A stretch of DNA of 64,000 nucleotides. It comes from Microbacterium maritypicum (GTDB lineage Bacteria > Actinomycetota > Actinomycetes > Actinomycetales > Microbacteriaceae). The DNA lies in assembly GCF_041529975.1 (NCBI RefSeq), contig NZ_CP168030.1, positions 3,286,001 through 3,350,000 on the forward strand. Direction: 5' to 3'. Position 1 is the stretch's first letter. Every line of letters starts with the position of its first letter. The position numbers and the translations under genes were made by a program. Under the pieces are notes generated by a model that saw only the letters and a list, made by a program, of their open reading frames with translations, ran no database searches and was not told the DNA's origin. Shown here piece by piece: positions 27,423 through 36,961 of the stretch.

Positions 27423-29309
27423 ATGTCCGGTTCGGCGACAGCACGCCGCCGCGGACGTGGCGCACAGCCCGAAGGCCCGCGCGCCACCTTCCGCCAGCTC
27501 CTCCCCTTCCTCTTCGAACACAAGCGAACCCTGATCGTGGTCGCCGTGCTCAGCGTCGTCGGTGCCGCCACGTCTCTCGTGCAACCCCTGCTCGTCGGCC
27601 AGGTCATCGAGGCGGTGCAGTCCGACACCGGCATCGGGATCCTCGTCTGGCTGCTGGTCGGCTTCGTGATCGTGTCGTCCGTCATCTCCGGCTTCCAGCA
27701 CTACCTGCTCCAGCGCACCGGCACCGCGGTCGTGCACTCGAGCCGCCGCAAGCTGATCGCCCGCATCCTGCACCTGCCGACCTCCGAGTTCGATGCCCGC
27801 CGCACCGGCGACCTCGTCTCACGCGTCGGCACCGACACGACCCTCCTCTACGCCGTGCTCACGCAGGGCCTCGCGGATGCCGTCGGCAGCGCCGTGCTCT
27901 TCCTCGGCGCGCTGATCGCGATGCTGCTGATCGACCCGATCCTCCTGCTGCTCATCGTGGTGGTGATCGGCATCTCCGTCACGGTCGTCGTGCTGCTCAG
28001 CGGCCGCATCCGCACCGCCTCGACCGCCCAGCAGGAGAAGGTCGGCGAGCTCGCCTCCGGCGTGGAGCGTGCGGTCGGCTCGATCCGCACCATCCGCGCC
28101 TCGGGCGCCACCGAGCGCGAGACGGCCGCGGTGTCGGAGCTCGCCTCCGACGCGTACGGCATCGGCGTGCGCATCGCCAAGATCTCGTCGATGGTCGTGC
28201 CCGTCTCCGGCATCGCGCTGCAACTGTCGCTGCTCGTGGTCCTCGGCGTCGGCGGGTTCCGGGTGGCCGCCGGCGCGATCACCATCGCGTCGCTGATCTC
28301 GTTCATCATGTTCCTGTTCCTCCTCGTGATGCCGCTCGCCACGACCTTCGGCGCGATCACTTCGGTGAACCAGGCACTCGGCGCACTCGGTCGCATCCAA
28401 GAGGTGCTGGACCTGCCGACGGAATCGCAGGACGACGAGGCCATCGCCGCCGCCCTCCCTCACGAGGACGCAGCCCCCGGCGCACCGGCCATCGAGTTCC
28501 GCGACGTCCGCTTCCACTACCCCGCGAACGTGGTGGCAGCCCGTCAGGCCGCAGCGAAGGCAGCGCGGACTCTCCTCGCGGACGCGCATCTGGAATCGGT
28601 CGAAGATGCGGCACCGGCCGCGCAGGACCACGAAGTGCTCCGCGGGGTGTCGTTCGCCGTTCCGCACGGTTCTCGCGTCGCCCTGGTGGGGCCCAGCGGG
28701 GCCGGAAAGAGCACGATCCTGTCGCTGATCGAGCGGTTCTACGACCCGACCGGCGGGTCCATCCGCCTGCACGGCCACGACGCGCGCACCTACCCGCGCG
28801 ACGACCTGCGCGCCAACTTCGGATACGTCGAGCAGGATGCTCCCACCCTCGCCGGCACGCTCGCCGAGAACCTGCGTCTCGCCTCACCCGATGCCTCCGA
28901 CGCGGACTGCGAACGGGTGCTGCGTGCCGTGAACCTCGGCGACGTGCTCGAACGCAACCCGCTGGGCATCGACGCGCCCGTCGGCGAGGATGGCGTCATG
29001 CTGTCCGGCGGCGAGCGCCAGCGTCTCGCGATCGCCCGCGCCCTGCTCACCGATGCTCCGATCCTGCTGCTCGACGAATCGACGTCATCGCTCGACGGCG
29101 TGAACGAGCAGCGGATGCGCGAAGCCATCGATGCCGTCTCGACCGACCGCACACTCATCGTGATCGCGCACCGCCTGTCGACCGTGGTCGACAGCGACCT
29201 GATCGTGGTGCTGCAGGACGGCGTCGTGGTCGGCCAGGGCACGCACGAGGAGCTCGTGGAGTCGACACCGCTCTACCGCGACCTCGCCCGGCACCAGCTG
29301 CTCACCTGA
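27423..29309 (+). CDS. ABC exporter half-transporter (fused membrane and ATPase domains)
   Basis: 628 residues. Six membrane helices fill about residues 30-310. The ATPase domain has Walker A GPSGAGKST (about 423), the signature LSGGERQRLA (about 526), Walker B ILLLDEST and the H-loop IAHRLST. It should work as a homodimer or with a partner as a multidrug- or lipid-type exporter. A feature of note is an Ala-rich insertion of about 32 residues (about 370-402) between the first strand of the ATPase domain (VRFHYP) and VLRGVSF, where most relatives have five to eight residues. It stands alone; the substrate is unknown. Confidence 0.92.
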   Translation: MSGSATARRRGRGAQPEGPRATFRQLLPFLFEHKRTLIVVAVLSVVGAATSLVQPLLVGQVIEAVQSDTGIGILVWLLVGFVIVSSVISGFQHYLLQRTGTAVVHSSRRKLIARILHLPTSEFDARRTGDLVSRVGTDTTLLYAVLTQGLADAVGSAVLFLGALIAMLLIDPILLLLIVVVIGISVTVVVLLSGRIRTASTAQQEKVGELASGVERAVGSIRTIRASGATERETAAVSELASDAYGIGVRIAKISSMVVPVSGIALQLSLLVVLGVGGFRVAAGAITIASLISFIMFLFLLVMPLATTFGAITSVNQALGALGRIQEVLDLPTESQDDEAIAAALPHEDAAPGAPAIEFRDVRFHYPANVVAARQAAAKAARTLLADAHLESVEDAAPAAQDHEVLRGVSFAVPHGSRVALVGPSGAGKSTILSLIERFYDPTGGSIRLHGHDARTYPRDDLRANFGYVEQDAPTLAGTLAENLRLASPDASDADCERVLRAVNLGDVLERNPLGIDAPVGEDGVMLSGGERQRLAIARALLTDAPILLLDESTSSLDGVNEQRMREAIDAVSTDRTLIVIAHRLSTVVDSDLIVVLQDGVVVGQGTHEELVESTPLYRDLARHQLLT

Positions 29310-29333
29310 TTCTCGTCCGTTCCCGGGACAACA

Positions 29334-29392
29334 CGAAGGCGGGACGTCGGAGACCACTCAGCCATGGGTTCGTCTCTGATGTCCCGCCTTCG
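29334..29392. terminator. long hairpin between the exporter and pckG
   Basis: CGAAGGCGGGAC (29334-29345) and GTCCCGCCTTCG (29381-29392) form a perfect 12-bp stem; the 35-base interior contains further partial pairing (GGAGAC with GTCTC). It can serve both convergent genes. Confidence 0.6.
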
Positions 29393-29402
29393 CGGGTGTG
29401 AG

Positions 29403-29428
29403 GGTGCCGGCTCCCCCGAACCGGCACC
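29403..29428 (-). terminator. hairpin downstream of pckG
   Basis: GGTGCCGG (29403-29410) and CCGGCACC (29421-29428), ten bases after the pckG stop on the minus strand. Confidence 0.5.
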
Positions 29429-29437
29429 GGTCTGGGG

Positions 29438-31300
29438 CTACGCCTTGGCGAGGCGGTAGCGCAGCGACGCCAGCTCGGCGCGCAGCGCCGCCGGAACCCT
29501 GTCGCCGAAGGTGTCGTAGAACTCCTCGGTCAGGTCGGCCTCCGTCTGCCACGCCGCGGCGTCGACGGCGAACAGCTCGTCGAGGTCGGCGGCGGGGATG
29601 TCGAGTCCGTCGAGGTTGAGGTCTTCCACGCGCGGCAGGCGTCCGATCGGGCTGTCGACCGCCGGCACGTCGCCGGCGATGCGGCGGATGATCCAGTCGA
29701 CGACGCGCGAGTTGTCGCCGAAGCCGGGCCACAGGAACCGGCCGTCGTCACCGCGGCGGAACCAGTTCACCTGGAAGATGCGCGGTGCGCGGTCGAAGCG
29801 CAGACCACGACCGACCTTCAGCCAGTGGCCGAAGTAGTCGGCCATGTTGTAGCCGCAGAAGGGCAGCATCGCGAACGGGTCACGGCGCAGCTCCCCGACC
29901 GTGCCCTCGGCCGCAGCCGTGCGCTCCGACGAGATGTTCGAGCCGAGGAAGACACCGTGCGTCCAGTCGGTGGCCTCGACCACGAGCGGGACGTTGCTGG
30001 CGCGGCGTCCGCCGAAGAGGATGACGTCGAGTGGCACGGCCTCCTCCCAGTCGTCGGAGATCTGCGGGCACTGCGCCGCCGACACCGTGAACCGGGAGTT
30101 GGGGTGCGCTGCCGGTCGACCGGAGTCGGGCGTCCACTCGTTGCCCTCCCAGTCGATCAGGTTCGCGGGCGCCTCGTCGGTCAGCCCCTCCCACCACACG
30201 TCGCCGTCGGGACGGAGCGCGACGTTGGTGAAGATCGTGTTGCCCCACAGCGTCTCGACCGCCGTGACGTTGGTCGACTCGCCGGTGCCCGGCGCGACGC
30301 CGAAGAAGCCGGCCTCGGGGTTGATCGCCCACAGGCGACCGTCTTCGCCCGGACGGATCCAGGCGATGTCGTCACCCAGGGTCTCGACCTTCCACCCCGG
30401 GATCGTGGGGCGGAGCATGGCGAGGTTCGTCTTGCCGCACGCCGAGGGGAACGCGGCCGCGACGTGGTACGCCTTGCCCTGCGGGTCGATCACGCGGATG
30501 AGCAGCATGTGCTCGGCGAGCCAGCCCTCGTCGCGGGCGATCACCGAGGCGATGCGCAGCGCGAAGCACTTCTTGGCGAGGATCGCGTTGCCGCCGTAGC
30601 CCGAACCGTAGGAGTAGACCTCGAGCGTCTCGGGGAAGTGGACGATGTACTTGTCGTCGTTGCAGGGCCACTCGACGTCGTTCTCGCCCGGGGCGAGGGG
30701 CGCGCCGACCGTGTGCACGGTCTTGACCCACGGAGCCCCCTCGGCGATCTGACGCGTGACGGCATCGCCGACGCGCGTCATGATGCCGATCGACGCGACC
30801 GCGTAGGCGCTGTCGGTGATCTGCACGCCGATGTGCGAGAGCGGGCCGCCCACGCGTCCCATCGAGAACGGCACGACGTACATCGTGCGGCCGCGCATCG
30901 ATCCCTCGAAGATCTCGTCCATCTTCGAGTGCATCTCGGCGGGGTCGGCCCAGTTGTTCGTGGGGCCGGCATCCTCTTCGCGCTCGGAGGCGATGAACGT
31001 GCGTCCCTCGGTGCGGGCGACGTCGCTGGGGTGCGAGCGGGCGAGGTAGGAGCCGGGACGCCACTCGGGGTTGAGCTTGATGAGCTTGCCCTCGTCGACG
31101 AGGCCGTGCAGCAGCCAGTCGTTCTCGGCGCGCGAGCCGTCGACCCAGTGCACGGAGTCGGGCTGGGTGAGAGCGCGGATCTCCTCGACCCACGCGGCCA
31201 GCTCGGCCATGGCGGGGGTGTCATACGTCGGAGCCGCGCCGAACGTACGCGTCGGTGCGACGGGAGACGTGCGAGGGGTGAAGACTTCGGCGAAGGCCAT
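29438..31300 (-). CDS. pckG: phosphoenolpyruvate carboxykinase (GTP)
   Basis: 620 residues. It converts oxaloacetate and GTP into PEP, CO2 and GDP, the entry to gluconeogenesis. The GTP-type P-loop is [12 protein letters not shown] (about residue 273), and the [13 protein letters not shown] and [13 protein letters not shown] blocks are conserved. The length is normal for actinobacterial PCK. The ATG has AAAGGAG eight bases upstream. It diverges from a RamB/ScfR-type regulator across a 112-base region containing a 16-base palindrome. In Corynebacterium glutamicum the RamB regulator controls acetate and gluconeogenic genes, so control of pckG by its neighbour is plausible. Confidence 0.97.
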   Translation of the reverse strand: MAFAEVFTPRTSPVAPTRTFGAAPTYDTPAMAELAAWVEEIRALTQPDSVHWVDGSRAENDWLLHGLVDEGKLIKLNPEWRPGSYLARSHPSDVARTEGRTFIASEREEDAGPTNNWADPAEMHSKMDEIFEGSMRGRTMYVVPFSMGRVGGPLSHIGVQITDSAYAVASIGIMTRVGDAVTRQIAEGAPWVKTVHTVGAPLAPGENDVEWPCNDDKYIVHFPETLEVYSYGSGYGGNAILAKKCFALRIASVIARDEGWLAEHMLLIRVIDPQGKAYHVAAAFPSACGKTNLAMLRPTIPGWKVETLGDDIAWIRPGEDGRLWAINPEAGFFGVAPGTGESTNVTAVETLWGNTIFTNVALRPDGDVWWEGLTDEAPANLIDWEGNEWTPDSGRPAAHPNSRFTVSAAQCPQISDDWEEAVPLDVILFGGRRASNVPLVVEATDWTHGVFLGSNISSERTAAAEGTVGELRRDPFAMLPFCGYNMADYFGHWLKVGRGLRFDRAPRIFQVNWFRRGDDGRFLWPGFGDNSRVVDWIIRRIAGDVPAVDSPIGRLPRVEDLNLDGLDIPAADLDELFAVDAAAWQTEADLTEEFYDTFGDRVPAALRAELASLRYRLAKA

Positions 31301-31380
31301 GACGTGTGCTCCTTTGAATTGTGGGGCGTTGCACCTATCTTCTTCCGCTTCCGACCGGACTTTCGGACAAATCGAGCGAT

Positions 31381-31396
31381 AAGAACTGCAATTCTT
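31381..31396. promoter_or_regulatory. palindrome in the pckG/ramB-like divergent promoter
   Basis: AAGAACTGCAATTCTT matches its own reverse complement at 14 of 16 positions. It ends four bases before the -10 box of the regulator gene, so it covers the -35 region. Known RamB sites contain a TTTGCAAA-like core; the central TGCA here is compatible with that. Confidence 0.5.
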
Positions 31397-31400
31397 TCGC

Positions 31401-31406
31401 TACACT
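31401..31406 (+). promoter_or_regulatory. -10 box, leaderless, for the RamB-like regulator
   Basis: TACACT followed by six bases and the ATG at 31413. Confidence 0.55.
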
Positions 31407-31412
31407 CAAGGA

Positions 31413-32855
31413 ATGGCGTCCTCCGGCATACACCTCACGACTCTCGGTCATCGCATCCGTCACCACCGGCTCGAGAAGGGGTTCACCCTCGACGAGCTCG
31501 GCGCGCTGGTCGGCGTCGCCGGGTCGCAGCTCAGCCTGATCGAGAACGGCAAGCGCGAACCCAAGCTGTCGCTGCTGCAGGCGATCGCGCACGCCACGAG
31601 CACCGAGGTGACCGACCTCATCTCGGGCGAGCCGCCGAACCGTCGCGCCGCCCTGGAGATCGAACTCGAACGCGCCCAGGAGAGCCCCGTCTTCCGGCAG
31701 CTCGGCGTCGCACCCGTGCGCGTGACCAAGGGCATGAGCGACGAGACGATCGAGTCGGTGCTCGGACTGCACCGCGAACTGCAGCGTCGCGAACGCGAAG
31801 CCATCGCCACCCCGGAGGAGGCACGGCGCGCGAACACCGAGATGCGGCTGCGCATGCGCGCGCAGAACAACTACCTCCCCGAGATCGAGAAGCTCGCCGA
31901 GAAGCATCTGAAGGCCGCCGGGCACGTGCAGGGCGCGCTCACCCACCGCACGGTGAGCATCATGGCCGAGAAGCTCGGCTTCGAGCTGATCTACGTCAAC
32001 GACCTGCCCCATTCCACGCGATCGGTCACCGACCTCGAGAACGGGCGGATCTACCTGCCGCCGGCATCGATCCCCGGCGGTCACGGCCTCCGCTCGATGG
32101 CCCTGCAAGCCATGGCCCACCGCTACCTGGGGCACACGCCCCCGACCGACTACGCCGACTTCCTGCAGCAGCGGCTGGAGATCAACTACTTCGCCGCGTG
32201 CTGCCTGATGCCGGAGACGGCCGCTGTCGCGTTCCTGCAGCAGGCCAAGAAGGATCGCAACCTCGCGGTCGAGGACTTCCGCGACGCGTTCGGGGTGACG
32301 CACGAGGGAGCCGGCATGCGCATGACGAACCTGCTCACCCAGCACCTCGGGATGTCGCTGCACTTCCTCCGCGTGGACGCCACGGGCGCGATCACGAGGG
32401 TCTACGAGAACGACGACCTGCCGCTGCCCATGGACGTCACCGGCGCGGTGGAGGGACAGCGGGTGTGCCGCAAGTTCCAGGCGCGCGCGGCGTTCACCCA
32501 GCAGAACCGCACCACGGAGCATCACCAGTACACCGACACGCCCTCGGGCACGTTCTGGTGCTCGACACAGACCGGGGCGTCGACCGACGGAGAGTTCTCC
32601 ATCACGGTCGGGGTCCCCTTCGACGACGCGCGCTGGTGGCGCGGGCGCGAGACCAGCGATCGCGCCGTGTCGACCTGCCCCGACGAATCCTGCTGCCGTC
32701 GCCCCTCCGCCGAGCTCACCGAACGCTGGAACGGCAGGGCCTGGCCGAGCGCGCGCGTGCACACGCACATGTTCTCGCCGCTCCCCCGCGGCGCGTTCCC
32801 CGGCGTGGACGACAACGAGGTCTACAACTTCCTCGGTCGGCACGCGAGTGAGTGA
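31413..32855 (+). CDS. RamB/ScfR-type transcriptional regulator
   Basis: 480 residues. An XRE helix-turn-helix at about 10-65 (GVAGSQLSLIENGKREPKLS) is followed by an IrrE/ImmA-like region whose usual HExxH is degenerate (AMAHRYLGH), then a cysteine-containing C-terminal domain (FWCSTQTG, CPDESCCRR) of the short-chain fatty acyl regulator family. Relatives (RamB, ScfR, PrpR) sense acyl-CoA or related metabolites and control acetate, propionate, glyoxylate and gluconeogenic genes. The missing HExxH makes protease activity unlikely. Leaderless start. It diverges from pckG and is followed 45 bases later by the S10 peptidase pair. Confidence 0.88.
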   Translation: MASSGIHLTTLGHRIRHHRLEKGFTLDELGALVGVAGSQLSLIENGKREPKLSLLQAIAHATSTEVTDLISGEPPNRRAALEIELERAQESPVFRQLGVAPVRVTKGMSDETIESVLGLHRELQRREREAIATPEEARRANTEMRLRMRAQNNYLPEIEKLAEKHLKAAGHVQGALTHRTVSIMAEKLGFELIYVNDLPHSTRSVTDLENGRIYLPPASIPGGHGLRSMALQAMAHRYLGHTPPTDYADFLQQRLEINYFAACCLMPETAAVAFLQQAKKDRNLAVEDFRDAFGVTHEGAGMRMTNLLTQHLGMSLHFLRVDATGAITRVYENDDLPLPMDVTGAVEGQRVCRKFQARAAFTQQNRTTEHHQYTDTPSGTFWCSTQTGASTDGEFSITVGVPFDDARWWRGRETSDRAVSTCPDESCCRRPSAELTERWNGRAWPSARVHTHMFSPLPRGAFPGVDDNEVYNFLGRHASE

Positions 32856-32872
32856 TTAAGCTATATTCAATT
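32855..32872. promoter_or_regulatory. island motif, copy A
   Basis: Reads AATTGAATATAGCTTAAT on the minus strand, 28 bases before the first S10 peptidase gene. It shares AATTGAAT and the following AAT with copies at 42327, 45535 and 51561, with one extra base in the spacer. TATATT (32862-32867) inside it could be the -10 box. Confidence 0.6.
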
Positions 32873-32900
32873 CACTCATTCATTTTCCCGAGGGAGACCT

Positions 32901-34367
32901 GTGACCGAGCCGACCCCCGCAGACGCACCTGACACGGAGACCTTCACCTCGCGCCGCCACCGCATCACCGCGGGCGGCCGCTCGCTCGACTACACCGCCG
33001 GCGCGGGCACCGTGATCGTCCGCGACGACGAGCACCGCCCACTCGCGAGCGTGTTCTACACCTCGTACATCGCCGACCGCGAGGAGGGCGCCCCGGTGCG
33101 CCCCGTGACGTTCCTGTTCAACGGCGGCCCCGGTTCGGCGAGCCTCTGGCTCAACATCGGTGGCTTCGGACCGAAGCGCACGCCCACGAACACACCCCTC
33201 GCGACGCCGCCCGCCCCCTACGCGAGCGGCGACAACCCGCACACGCTGCTCACCGCCTCCGACCTCGTGTTCATCGACGCGCCCGGCACCGGATACTCAC
33301 GTCTCCTCGGCGATGCGACCCCGGCAGAGCTGTGGGGCGTCGACCAGGACGTCGCCGCGTTCGCAAAGGCGATCACGCGCTGGCTCACGATCACGAACAA
33401 CTGGAATGCGCCGCGCTTCCTGTTCGGCGAGTCGTACGGCACCACGCGCGCTGCGTCGCTCGTGCATCGGCTGCAGAACCAGGGCCTCGACTTCAACGGC
33501 GTCGTGCTTCTGTCGACCGTGCTCAACTGGGGCGAGAGCAACCTCGGCGGACCCCGCGAGTACATCAATCTGCTCCCTTCGTACGCGGCGACCGCCTGGT
33601 ACCACGGCAAGGCCCGCACCGGGCACACCGAGCTCGAGCCACTCCTCCTGGAGGCACGCGAGTTCGCGCAGGGTCCGTTCGCCGAGGCGCTGCTACGCGG
33701 CGATCTGCTGCCCGCCGACCTCGAGGACGCCGTCGCCGAACGGATGAGCGCCCTCATCGGGCTCGACGCCGACTACCTGAAGAAGTACCACTTCCGCATC
33801 GGGATGGAGCAGTACCGCTACGCCCTGCTCGCCGACGAAGGGCGCGTGATCGGCCGCTTCGACACCCGCTTCACCGCCGAGCACCAGTACGTCGTCGGCA
33901 ACGGCTCGCACGACCCGGCCACCGACGACGCGGCCACCGCCGGCGTCAACAGCGCACACCTCTCGACGTACCGCGCGCACCTCGTGGACGACATCGGCTT
34001 CACCAGCGACCTGCACTACCGCCACCTGCACAACATGCCGATCTCCCGCGCGTGGGACTGGAAGCACAAGGCACCGGGCGTGGATGCCCCGCAGCTGGTG
34101 CCCGACGTCTCCATCGACCTGTCGGCCGCCGTGCGCCGCAACCCGAACCTGAAGGTTTTCGTGATGGGCGGGTACTACGACCTGGCCACTCCGTTCTTCG
34201 GACCCGAGGTCGACGTGGCGCACCTGTACCTGGCGCCGAGCCTGCGGGAGAACATCCGGTTCACGTTCTACGAGTCGGGTCACATGACCTTCGTGGACGA
34301 ACGGGCGGTGGAGCGCATGAAGAGCGATCTCGACGACTTCTACCGCGACGCCACGACGCACGGATGA
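32901..34367 (+). CDS. cytoplasmic S10 (serine carboxypeptidase) family protein, first of pair
   Basis: 488 residues with an alpha/beta-hydrolase fold. Oxyanion motif NGGPGSASLWL at residues 74-84; catalytic triad candidates are Ser178 in GESYG, Asp427 in GGYYDLATPF and His461 in ESGHMTFVD, all intact. S10 enzymes remove C-terminal residues from peptides, and some act as acyltransferases. No signal peptide is visible, unlike most S10 proteins, so it should work on imported substrates. GTG start behind GAGGGAG. Its stop overlaps the second S10 gene by four bases, and island motif copy A lies upstream, tying it to the transporter and catabolic genes that follow. Confidence 0.87.
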   Translation: MTEPTPADAPDTETFTSRRHRITAGGRSLDYTAGAGTVIVRDDEHRPLASVFYTSYIADREEGAPVRPVTFLFNGGPGSASLWLNIGGFGPKRTPTNTPLATPPAPYASGDNPHTLLTASDLVFIDAPGTGYSRLLGDATPAELWGVDQDVAAFAKAITRWLTITNNWNAPRFLFGESYGTTRAASLVHRLQNQGLDFNGVVLLSTVLNWGESNLGGPREYINLLPSYAATAWYHGKARTGHTELEPLLLEAREFAQGPFAEALLRGDLLPADLEDAVAERMSALIGLDADYLKKYHFRIGMEQYRYALLADEGRVIGRFDTRFTAEHQYVVGNGSHDPATDDAATAGVNSAHLSTYRAHLVDDIGFTSDLHYRHLHNMPISRAWDWKHKAPGVDAPQLVPDVSIDLSAAVRRNPNLKVFVMGGYYDLATPFFGPEVDVAHLYLAPSLRENIRFTFYESGHMTFVDERAVERMKSDLDDFYRDATTHG

Positions 34368-35755
34368 TCGGGCTCGGGGCCGCGGGTCGGGTCGGCGACC
34401 TGGCCTACACCGCCCGCCTCGAGGAGCTCCCGCTGCGGCGCTCGGACGGCGCAGTCCAGGGGAGGATCTCGGCGTTCAGCTACATCGTCGAGGGCACGGA
34501 TCGCCCCGTGCTGTTCCTCACCAACGGCGGTCCGGGGGTGTCGACGCTCTATCTGCACCTGAGCGGGATCGGGCCGATGCGCGCGCACGTCCCCGTCGAC
34601 CTCGCCGACGACGGGCTCCCTCCCTACGGCGTGGAGGAGAGCCCGTCGACGATCCTCGACGTCGCCGATCTGGTGTTCCTCGACGCACCCGGTACCGGGT
34701 TCGGGGGCTTCGCCGACGATGCCGATGCGTCGGACTTCCGTTCCGTGGAGGGAGACGCCGACGCCATCGCCGCCGCCATCTCGGACTGGGTCGACAGGCA
34801 CGGTCGCTGGAACTCCCGGAAGTTCTTCCTCGGAGAGAGCTACGGCACCCTGCGTGCGGCATTCCTCGCGACCTCATCGCACAGCATAGACACCGCGCCG
34901 CTGGACGGCATGGTGCTGCTGGGGCAGGCCGTCAACATCCAGGAGACGCTGGATCGTCCGGGCAACGTGGTCGGAGCGCTCGCGAACCTGCCGTACAAGG
35001 CAGCGACGGCCTGGTATCACGGCGTCGGCTCCCGCGAACACGAGACGGTCGAGGACGCGATCGCCGCGGCACTGGACTTCGCTCGAGGCGACCTCGCCCT
35101 CGCGATGCTGCAGGGCGACCAGCTGCCGGCCGACGAGCGTGCCGGGATCTCGGAGCGCCTCTCGCGGATGATCGGGATTCCCACGGGCGAGCTCGCCGAC
35201 GATCGACTCTGGGTCAGCAAGCAGGACTTCCGCTCGCGCCTGCTCCCCGGACGCGTGCTCGGAGTGACCGACAGTCGGTACTCCGCACCGGCGGCCGACC
35301 GCCGCTCCGGTGAGCTCGACCACGACCCCTCCGATGTGGCACTCTCCCCGCGGTACGTGGCGGGACTGCAGCAGTTGATGCGACACGTCTTCGGCACCGC
35401 CCCCGCGCAGCCGTATCGCGTGGTCGACCCGGAGGCGGGCCGCGACTGGGAGTGGGACGAGCAGGGCGGTGCGGGGTTCGTCGCCTACGGACGCCCCTCC
35501 CCGTTCCGCACGTACCCGTACCCGGCACGGCTGTCACGCTGGATGAAGCAGACACCGCGCGGACGACTGTTCATCGGCACCGGCGTGTACGACTCGCTGA
35601 CGACCGTCGGCGCGGCCGACCACCTGCTGCGGCAGTGGGGGTTGCCGCGCGAGCGCACCGAGACCCACTGGTACCGCGCCGGGCACATGATGTACAGCGA
35701 CCCCGAGGTCGCGGTGCGCCTGAACGCCGACCTCCGCGCCTTCCTCACCCGCTGA
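34364..35755 (+). CDS. cytoplasmic S10 family protein, second of pair
   Basis: 463 residues, a diverged paralogue of the preceding gene. Oxyanion motif NGGPGVSTLYL, nucleophile Ser159 in GESYGTLRAA, Asp410 in GTGVYDSLTT and His441 in YRAGHMMYSD. Again no signal peptide. The ATG overlaps the upstream TGA (ATGA), so the two are translated together and may form a complex or split substrate range. The stop is 21 bases from the convergent M20 amidohydrolase. Exact substrate unknown; peptidase, esterase and acyltransferase roles are all open. Confidence 0.85.
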   Translation: MIGLGAAGRVGDLAYTARLEELPLRRSDGAVQGRISAFSYIVEGTDRPVLFLTNGGPGVSTLYLHLSGIGPMRAHVPVDLADDGLPPYGVEESPSTILDVADLVFLDAPGTGFGGFADDADASDFRSVEGDADAIAAAISDWVDRHGRWNSRKFFLGESYGTLRAAFLATSSHSIDTAPLDGMVLLGQAVNIQETLDRPGNVVGALANLPYKAATAWYHGVGSREHETVEDAIAAALDFARGDLALAMLQGDQLPADERAGISERLSRMIGIPTGELADDRLWVSKQDFRSRLLPGRVLGVTDSRYSAPAADRRSGELDHDPSDVALSPRYVAGLQQLMRHVFGTAPAQPYRVVDPEAGRDWEWDEQGGAGFVAYGRPSPFRTYPYPARLSRWMKQTPRGRLFIGTGVYDSLTTVGAADHLLRQWGLPRERTETHWYRAGHMMYSDPEVAVRLNADLRAFLTR

Positions 35756-35776
35756 GGAGTCCGACGAGGCTGCAGA

Positions 35777-36961
35777 TCAGGCCGTGAGCGTCTCCATCGC
35801 GAAAGCCGCGAGCGCCACGGCCTGATCGGCGAGGACCGCATCGTCGAACACGACCGTCGGAGAGTGGTTCGGAGACGCCGTCTCGAGGTCGACCTCCGCC
35901 GGCGTCGCCCGCAGGAACAGGAACGCCCCCGGAACCTGTTCGAGCACGAAGGAGAAGTCCTCCGATCCCATCACGGGGTGCGCGGTCTCCCACACGCGTT
36001 CGTCGCCGAACAGGCCCCGCAGCGTGGCTCGCACCCGCTCCACCGCGCGGGCATCGTTCACGGTGGGCGCGCACAGCACGGTCACATCGACCTGGGCCGT
36101 GCAACCGTGGGCGGCCGCGATCTCGCGGACGAGTGCGGGGAGCTCCGTCTGCACGCGCGCACTCGACTCGTGCGACAGCACCCGCACCGAGGCGACGAGC
36201 GTCGCGGTGTCGGCGATGATGTTCCGGGCCGGTCCCCCGGCATGCAGCTGCGTGACGCTGAGGACGACCGGGTCGAACACATCGAAGCGGCGGGTGACGA
36301 ACGTCTGCAGCGCGGTGACGAGTTCGGCGGCCACCGGCACGGGGTCCCGGGTCAGGTGCGGTGCCGAGGCGTGGCCCCCGGCTCCCGTGACGGTGATCTC
36401 GACCTCGATCGCGCCGGCCATGAGCGCGCCGGGACGGGTCGAGAACACGCCGTACTCGCCGGGCACGACATGGATGCCGAAGGCCGCGACCGGCCGGGAC
36501 CCGGTGGTCTCGAGGAGCCCCTCGGCGAGCATCCGCTTCGCGCCGTCGCCGAGCTCCTCGCCGGGCTGGAACATCAGCAGGACATCGCCGTGGAGCTCCT
36601 CGCGACGCCCCGCCAGCAGGTGCGCGGCTCCGACGAGACCGGCGACGTGCAGGTCATGCCCGCAGGCGTGCATCCGCTCCCCCGTCGCCGCGTAGTCGAG
36701 CCCCGTGTCCTCGACGAGCGGAAGCGCGTCCATGTCGGCACGCAGCAGCACGGTCGGTCCGGGATGCGCGCCGCGCACGACCGCGGCGATCGAGCTCAGG
36801 CCCTCACCGAGGACCACCTCGAGTCCGAGGGTCTCCAGCGCGTCGAGCACCCGTCGCTGGGTGCGCGGCAGCTCGAGACCCAGCTCGGGGTCGGCGTGGA
36901 TGGCGCGGCGCAGGGCCACGAGCTCGGGCAGCAGGACCTGAGCGTCGTCGAGCAGGGTCAT
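35777..36961 (-). CDS. M20-family amidohydrolase (HipO/IAA-amino acid hydrolase type), copy 1
   Basis: 394 residues. Metal-binding motifs LRADMDALPLVEDTG and HACGHDLHVAGL (about residues 73-115), FQPGEE (about 139) and the C-terminal PVMGSEDFSFVL identify the M20D group, which cleaves N-acyl amino acids such as hippurate or indoleacetyl amino acids. The dimerisation lid domain (about 185-295) is present. The ATG directly follows the TGA of the transporter ATPase gene, so it is the last gene of the TPP-enzyme/ALDH/transporter operon. A second M20 protein (46421-47602) is clearly related. It should act in the cytosol on the imported conjugate. Confidence 0.9.
   Translation of the reverse strand: MTLLDDAQVLLPELVALRRAIHADPELGLELPRTQRRVLDALETLGLEVVLGEGLSSIAAVVRGAHPGPTVLLRADMDALPLVEDTGLDYAATGERMHACGHDLHVAGLVGAAHLLAGRREELHGDVLLMFQPGEELGDGAKRMLAEGLLETTGSRPVAAFGIHVVPGEYGVFSTRPGALMAGAIEVEITVTGAGGHASAPHLTRDPVPVAAELVTALQTFVTRRFDVFDPVVLSVTQLHAGGPARNIIADTATLVASVRVLSHESSARVQTELPALVREIAAAHGCTAQVDVTVLCAPTVNDARAVERVRATLRGLFGDERVWETAHPVMGSEDFSFVLEQVPGAFLFLRATPAEVDLETASPNHSPTVVFDDAVLADQAVALAAFAMETLTA

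Noticed and set aside
26740..27465. A 241-codon frame that would extend the VapB antitoxin N-terminally
   Set aside because: The added part covers the small HTH gene and its palindromes on the other strand and has no recognisable sequence; the RHH domain begins at the ATG at 26991.
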